Assembly (NCBI GenBank): GCA_017454585.1
Contig: JAFTCU010000057.1
Location: 1-7,726 of the forward strand
Reading direction: 5' to 3'
Length of the DNA: 7,726 nt
Source: Thermoguttaceae bacterium
GTDB taxonomy: Bacteria > Planctomycetota > Planctomycetia > Pirellulales > Thermoguttaceae
Shown: positions 4,821 through 7,726 of the stretch, in pieces
Numbering within the stretch: the stretch's first letter is position 1
How the letters are laid out: the number at the start of each line of letters is the position of its first letter
Notes under the pieces: generated by a model
Told to the model about the DNA's origin: nothing
The model's database searches: none
The model's input: the letters and a program-made list of their open reading frames with translations, nothing else
Made by a program: the position numbers and the translations under genes

Positions 4821-4852
4821 TACATGTTTGTGTTTTAAAGGATGAATCATTC

Positions 4853-6238
4853 ATGTTCGAGAAGATTCGAGTCATCTTTACCATTCCAGAACTTCGCCGC
4901 AAGATCTTTTTGACCCTGCTCCTTTTGGCGATTTTCCGTGTTGGTTACCAGATTAACCTTCCGATGGTGAACCCGGATGAGATTAAAATTGCTGACGCTG
5001 CCGGCGGAAACGACGCGCTTCAGTCCCTGCTGAACCAGGCGGCGGTATTCAGCGCCTCTGATATTCGTCAGATTACAATTTTCGGTCTGGGAATTATGCC
5101 GTACATCTCCGCCTCCATTATTTTCCAGCTATTGGCCAGTGTTTGGGCACCGCTGGAGAAACTTCAGAAAGAAGGTGAAGCTGGTCGGAAAAAGATAAAT
5201 GAGTACACACGCTATGCGACGATTGGTCTTTGCATTTTCCAGAGCTGGTTCTACCTGCTTGCCATGCCGACCATTTTCAGCAGCAAAGCGATTTTCCTGG
5301 ATGGATTCGCTAACCCGGCTACGGGACATTTGTACCTGCACTGGCAGATCATTGCCGTGTTTATTATGACGTGCGGTACCGCGTTCCTGATGTGGCTTGG
5401 TGAACAGATCGACGCGTTCGGTATCGGAAACGGTATCAGCCTCCTCATTATGGCTGGTATTTTGGCCCGTATGCCTCTGCCGATCATTCAACTTTACAAG
5501 GATTTCCACGACGCTGGAGGCCTTGCCGCGATGAAGATTTCGGGCGGTGAAGCGTCTCTGGTGAACATTTTGATGCTGGCGTTCCTGTTCTTTGCGGTTG
5601 TGACGGGTGTCGTGTTCATCACGCTCGGTCAGCGCCGTATTCCTTCCCAGAGCGCGAAGCACGTTCGCGGTCGCCGTGTGATGGGCGGAACGAAACAGTA
5701 TCTTCCGATTCGCGTGAATCAGGCGGGCGTTATGCCGATCATCTTTGCCAGCTCGCTGCTGATGATCCCGGCGTGGCTGTTCAATTCGCTCCGTATGCAG
5801 GGTGGCTATTTCGGAAGTTTCTGTGCCTTCTGCGGAGATATGTTCTCTCGTGAGAGCATGTTCACGTACAATTTCTTCTACATCGTCCTGATTTTCTTCT
5901 TCTGCTACTTCTGGACGGCCATCACCTTCAACCCGAAGGATATGGCTGAGAACCTGAAGAAGAACGGAACGATCATTCGTGGTCATCGTCCGGGCAAACA
6001 GACTCGTGACTACCTCGAAAAGGTGATGATTCGTATCACGTACGTCGGCGCGGCATTCCTGGCAGTTGTGGCCATTATCCCGCACATTCTGGCGAGCGCG
6101 ATGCACATCAACTACAATCTGGCGAGTTTCTATGGCGGCACGAGCCTGCTTATCGCGGTGAGCGTGGCGTTTGACCTCGTTCAGAAAATCGACAGCCACC
6201 TCGTGATGGTAAATCACAAGGGACTGCTGGAGAAATAA
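4853..6238 (+). CDS. secY: Preprotein translocase subunit SecY
   Basis: The product is 461 residues, within the family range. SecY forms the membrane pore through which unfolded proteins are exported and membrane proteins inserted, with SecE/SecG and the SecA motor or ribosome. Hydrophobic stretches fit ten membrane segments: about 18-36, 75-95, 121-142, 164-183, 192-210, 237-258, 291-311, 341-360, 393-413 and 427-446. Diagnostic motifs are FGLGIMPYISASIIFQLL (77-94), GEQIDAFGIGNGISLLI (183-199), GQRRIPSQSAKHVRG (269-283) and IRVNQAGVMPIIFASSLL (286-303). The cytoplasmic loop reads IIRGHRPGKQTRDYLEKVMIRIT (374-396), where many homologues have IPGxRPG. AAAGGA lies ten bases before the ATG. The gene appears to have its own promoter, apart from rplO, and probably shares a transcript with adk. 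Confidence 0.98.
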   Translation: MFEKIRVIFTIPELRRKIFLTLLLLAIFRVGYQINLPMVNPDEIKIADAAGGNDALQSLLNQAAVFSASDIRQITIFGLGIMPYISASIIFQLLASVWAPLEKLQKEGEAGRKKINEYTRYATIGLCIFQSWFYLLAMPTIFSSKAIFLDGFANPATGHLYLHWQIIAVFIMTCGTAFLMWLGEQIDAFGIGNGISLLIMAGILARMPLPIIQLYKDFHDAGGLAAMKISGGEASLVNILMLAFLFFAVVTGVVFITLGQRRIPSQSAKHVRGRRVMGGTKQYLPIRVNQAGVMPIIFASSLLMIPAWLFNSLRMQGGYFGSFCAFCGDMFSRESMFTYNFFYIVLIFFFCYFWTAITFNPKDMAENLKKNGTIIRGHRPGKQTRDYLEKVMIRITYVGAAFLAVVAIIPHILASAMHINYNLASFYGGTSLLIAVSVAFDLVQKIDSHLVMVNHKGLLEK

Positions 6239-6242
6239 GAGC

Positions 6243-6263
6243 AAGGGGGCGGAAGTCCCCTTT
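6243..6263 (+). terminator. Weak hairpin after secY
   Basis: AAGGGGG (6243-6249) pairs with TCCCCTT (6256-6262), the inner pair being a wobble, around a six-base loop. Only three T residues follow (6261-6263), partly within the stem, so any termination would be partial. It starts five bases after the secY stop and abuts the long inverted repeat at 6264-6340. Confidence 0.3.
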
Positions 6264-6340
6264 CGAATGAATAATGAATAACGAATAACGAATAATGACG
6301 TCTTTCCATTATTCGTTATTCGTTATTCATTATTCGTTTG
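6264..6340. repeat. 34-bp inverted repeat built from heptanucleotide units
   Basis: The left arm (6269-6297) and right arm (6307-6335) are 29-base perfect inverted repeats with a nine-base spacer (ACGTCTTTC). Five further outer pairs (6264-6268 with 6336-6340), two of them wobbles, give about 34 pairs. Each arm is four heptads of GAATAAT or GAATAAC (or the complement). As RNA it would be a very long AT-rich hairpin between secY and adk. There is no transposase and no target-site duplication that I could see. It is probably a dispersed intergenic repeat whose copies would be found elsewhere in the genome. Confidence 0.85.
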
Positions 6341-6375
6341 TTCAGATTTGGACTTTATTTAACGGAGACTTTATT

Positions 6376-6933
6376 ATGCGTTTGGTTTTCATTGGCCCTC
6401 CGGGAGCCGGAAAAGGCACTCAGGCTGAATATCTGATCAAAAAGTACCATCCCGCTCACCTTTCCACCGGTGACATGCTACGCGCCGCCCGTGATGCCGG
6501 CACCGAAGTCGGTCTGAAGGCGAACGAGTATATGTCCAAGGGCGAGCTGGTCCCCGACCAGGTCATCGTTGACATCATTAAGGAACGGCTGGCCCAGCCC
6601 GACTGCGCCGAAGGTTTCCTTCTTGATGGTTTCCCGCGCACGATCGCCCAGGCGGAAGCGCTGGATGTGATGCTTAAAGAAGCCGGCACGCCGCTGGATG
6701 TGGTGCTTGAACTGCGCGTCCCGGAAGAAGAGCTTTTCACCCGTCTGGCGAGCCGTGGCCGTGCGGATGACAAACCGGAAGCGATCCGTACGCGTCTGGT
6801 CGGCTACCGCAATCAGACCTCGCCGCTGCTTGAGTACTACACGAAGCAGGGCCTTCTCCAGACGATCGATGGCCTTGGCGCTATTGAAGAGATTTGGGGC
6901 CGTATCGAGAGCGTGCTTGACAAAATCGCGTGA
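6376..6933 (+). CDS. adk: Adenylate kinase, short-lid form
   Basis: The product is 185 residues. Adenylate kinase converts ATP and AMP to two ADP in the cytoplasm and sets adenine nucleotide balance. The P-loop GPPGAGKGTQ is at 7-16, the AMP-site segment LSTGDMLR at 29-36, LVPDQVIVDIIKERL at 58-72 and DGFPRT at 84-89. The lid is short (RLASRGRADDKPEAIRTRL, about 123-141) with no zinc cysteines, unlike the long form of about 214 residues. The ATG at 6376 gives the canonical MRLVFIGPPGAGKGTQ, with GGAG (6364-6367) eight bases upstream. An in-frame extension to 6295 would translate the inverted repeat and is rejected. No clear promoter lies between secY and adk, so co-transcription is likely. 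A strong terminator follows. Confidence 0.97.
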   Translation: MRLVFIGPPGAGKGTQAEYLIKKYHPAHLSTGDMLRAARDAGTEVGLKANEYMSKGELVPDQVIVDIIKERLAQPDCAEGFLLDGFPRTIAQAEALDVMLKEAGTPLDVVLELRVPEEELFTRLASRGRADDKPEAIRTRLVGYRNQTSPLLEYYTKQGLLQTIDGLGAIEEIWGRIESVLDKIA

Positions 6934-6960
6934 CAAACAATCGAGACTAAAATAAGCGAG

Positions 6961-6988
6961 CGGGGTCAGTGATGACCCCGTTTTTTTT
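6961..6988 (+). terminator. Strong intrinsic terminator after adk
   Basis: CGGGGTCA (6961-6968) pairs perfectly with TGACCCCG (6973-6980) around a GTGA tetraloop, followed by eight T residues (6981-6988). It begins 27 bases after the adk stop and ends the rightward transcription unit. The reverse strand lacks an equally good T-run, so the convergent gene must stop by other means. Confidence 0.95.
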
Positions 6989-7020
6989 AGTTAAATGCTA
7001 TCGCCAAAGCTTTTTAATTC

Positions 7021-7726
7021 TTAATTCCCGTTATACGGCGGTTCCGTTTTCTGCAGGCGGTCGGCCGTTTCGTGCCATTTCTTCTTGGACTCGGCAAAAG
7101 CAGGGCCGGCAGTCGTTTGGACGAAATAAAGCCGCGAGCAACCGGTTTGGATGTTGGCCCGCGCGTCGGTTCGCAGTGCGCCCTCGTGACCAAGCCACGC
7201 GTCGAAAATCCAGTTCCCGACCGTGTACGGCTCGGAAATTCCGTCGGGGGTTTGTTTGACGCAGAGGATCTCGTCGAACGTTTTCTGGTTGATCAGCCGC
7301 CGCCCTTTGTATTCGCCGTGGTGCGCGAGCATCTGCGAGAATTTGATGAAATCCTGCGGCGTGGAGTACAAACCGCCGGCCGCGTCAGCATAAACGGTTC
7401 CCTGCTGAGGGAACGTGAGCCACGGGTGATGTGCGTCTTTCACCGGCTTTCCATCTCCGTTGTAGCATTTGGCCAGACGTTTCTGCTGTTCCGCATTGGG
7501 CCAGAAGGTCGTATCGACCATCCCGAGCGGGTCGAAGATCCGTTTCTGGAGGAATTCTTCGTACTTCTGTCCGCTGACCACTTCCAGAATCGCCGCCCCG
7601 GTATCGATCCAGGCGTTTCCGTAGCTGAACGTTTCGCCCGGCTGGAATTTCAGCGGTGTGGAGGCGAGCTGGCGGGCCACTTCGCGCACCGGCTTCGAAC
7701 GCAAAGGAAACCACATCCGGGAGCCG
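7021..7726 (-). CDS. Beta-lactamase-family serine hydrolase, C-terminal part
   Basis: About 235 residues are visible; the frame stays open to the right edge, so the N-terminus is outside the window and the internal Met at 7716 is not the start. The segment PGETFSYGNAWIDTGAAILEVVSG has the Y-x-N motif (YGN, 7615-7623) of the class C beta-lactamase/esterase family, followed by the typical FLQKRIFDPLGMVDTTF. Near the C-terminus, LGHEGALRTDARAN holds the third H-x-G motif (7180-7188), and LYFVQT matches the final strand. The catalytic S-x-x-K motif would lie upstream and cannot be checked. Family members hydrolyse esters, peptides or lactams, so the substrate is unknown. The gene converges on adk and is unrelated to the ribosomal cluster; many such enzymes are exported, but no signal peptide is in view. 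Confidence 0.9.
   Translation of the reverse strand, partial: GSRMWFPLRSKPVREVARQLASTPLKFQPGETFSYGNAWIDTGAAILEVVSGQKYEEFLQKRIFDPLGMVDTTFWPNAEQQKRLAKCYNGDGKPVKDAHHPWLTFPQQGTVYADAAGGLYSTPQDFIKFSQMLAHHGEYKGRRLINQKTFDEILCVKQTPDGISEPYTVGNWIFDAWLGHEGALRTDARANIQTGCSRLYFVQTTAGPAFAESKKKWHETADRLQKTEPPYNGN

Larger units (their letters stand above)
4453..4852. other. 400-base non-coding interval upstream of secY
   Basis: No convincing gene was found. The interval holds the terminator after rplO, then an unassigned GC-mixed stretch (about 4522-4610), a series of palindromes (4616-4632, 4673-4691, 4722-4735, 4768-4783), a promoter-like pair near 4737-4763 and an AT-rich leader to secY. A frame open from GTG 4500 to 4760 (86 codons) lacks a ribosome-binding site, overlaps the terminator and shows no recognisable motif. 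Confidence 0.7.

Noticed and set aside
5129..6244. 371-codon open frame on the - strand opposite secY
   Set aside because: It is the antisense shadow of secY. Its translation is rich in Arg, His and Asn with no recognisable fold, and secY on the + strand is unmistakable.
6264..6340. CRISPR array or insertion sequence
   Set aside because: The units are seven bases long with no spacers, the arms are inverted, and there is no transposase or visible target duplication.
6295..6375. 27-residue N-terminal extension of adk
   Set aside because: It would translate the right arm of the heptad inverted repeat (giving FHYSLFVIHYSF). The canonical adenylate kinase N-terminus and a GGAG site support the ATG at 6376.
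7385..7714. Second - strand frame inside the serine hydrolase region
   Set aside because: It overlaps the hydrolase in another frame. The hydrolase frame carries the YGN and HEG motifs and this one carries none.

Overview
The window is a bacterial ribosomal-protein locus, the spc-type cluster, read left to right on the + strand: the 3' end of rpsQ (S17), then rplN (L14), rplX (L24), rplE (L5), rpsN (S14), rpsH (S8), rplF (L6), rplR (L18), rpsE (S5), rplO (L15), secY and adk. After a strong intrinsic terminator, a convergent gene on the - strand encodes the C-terminal part of a beta-lactamase/esterase-family serine hydrolase and runs off the right edge. Gene order and protein motifs make these calls secure. 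No mobile gene, CRISPR array, tRNA or rRNA was seen.

The organism is probably a member of the Planctomycetota or a relative in the PVC group. The reasons are indirect: rpmD (L30) is missing between rpsE and rplO, S14 is the short zinc form, L24 carries a C-terminal Cys4 motif, spacers inside the cluster are unusually long, and a serine hydrolase of a kind common in that phylum lies next door. This is inference; no database was searched.

The cluster looks less compact than the E. coli spc operon and may be several transcription units. (1) rpsQ-rplN-rplX, with an rplN/rplX stop-start overlap, ends at a 292-base gap holding a hairpin plus T-run and then a near-consensus sigma-70 promoter. (2) rplE-rpsN-rpsH-rplF-rplR-rpsE-rplO follows, with structured spacers before rplF and rplR, and ends at a likely terminator. 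(3) A 400-base non-coding stretch then leads to secY-adk, with its own AT-rich promoter and a perfect 16-base palindrome at the expected transcription start. secY and adk are separated by a 34-base-pair inverted repeat made of heptanucleotide units. adk ends at a textbook terminator, so the usual map/infA/rpmJ/rpsM continuation is absent here.

Functionally, the ribosomal proteins supply both subunits: L5 and L18 bind 5S rRNA, L6, L14, L15 and L24 are large-subunit proteins, and S5, S8, S14 and S17 are small-subunit proteins. SecY is the pore of the protein-export channel and Adk balances adenine nucleotides. I found no previously undescribed protein system. What is unexplained is non-coding: the long spacers that fold well, the rplX-rplE break, the secY upstream region and the heptad-repeat hairpin.
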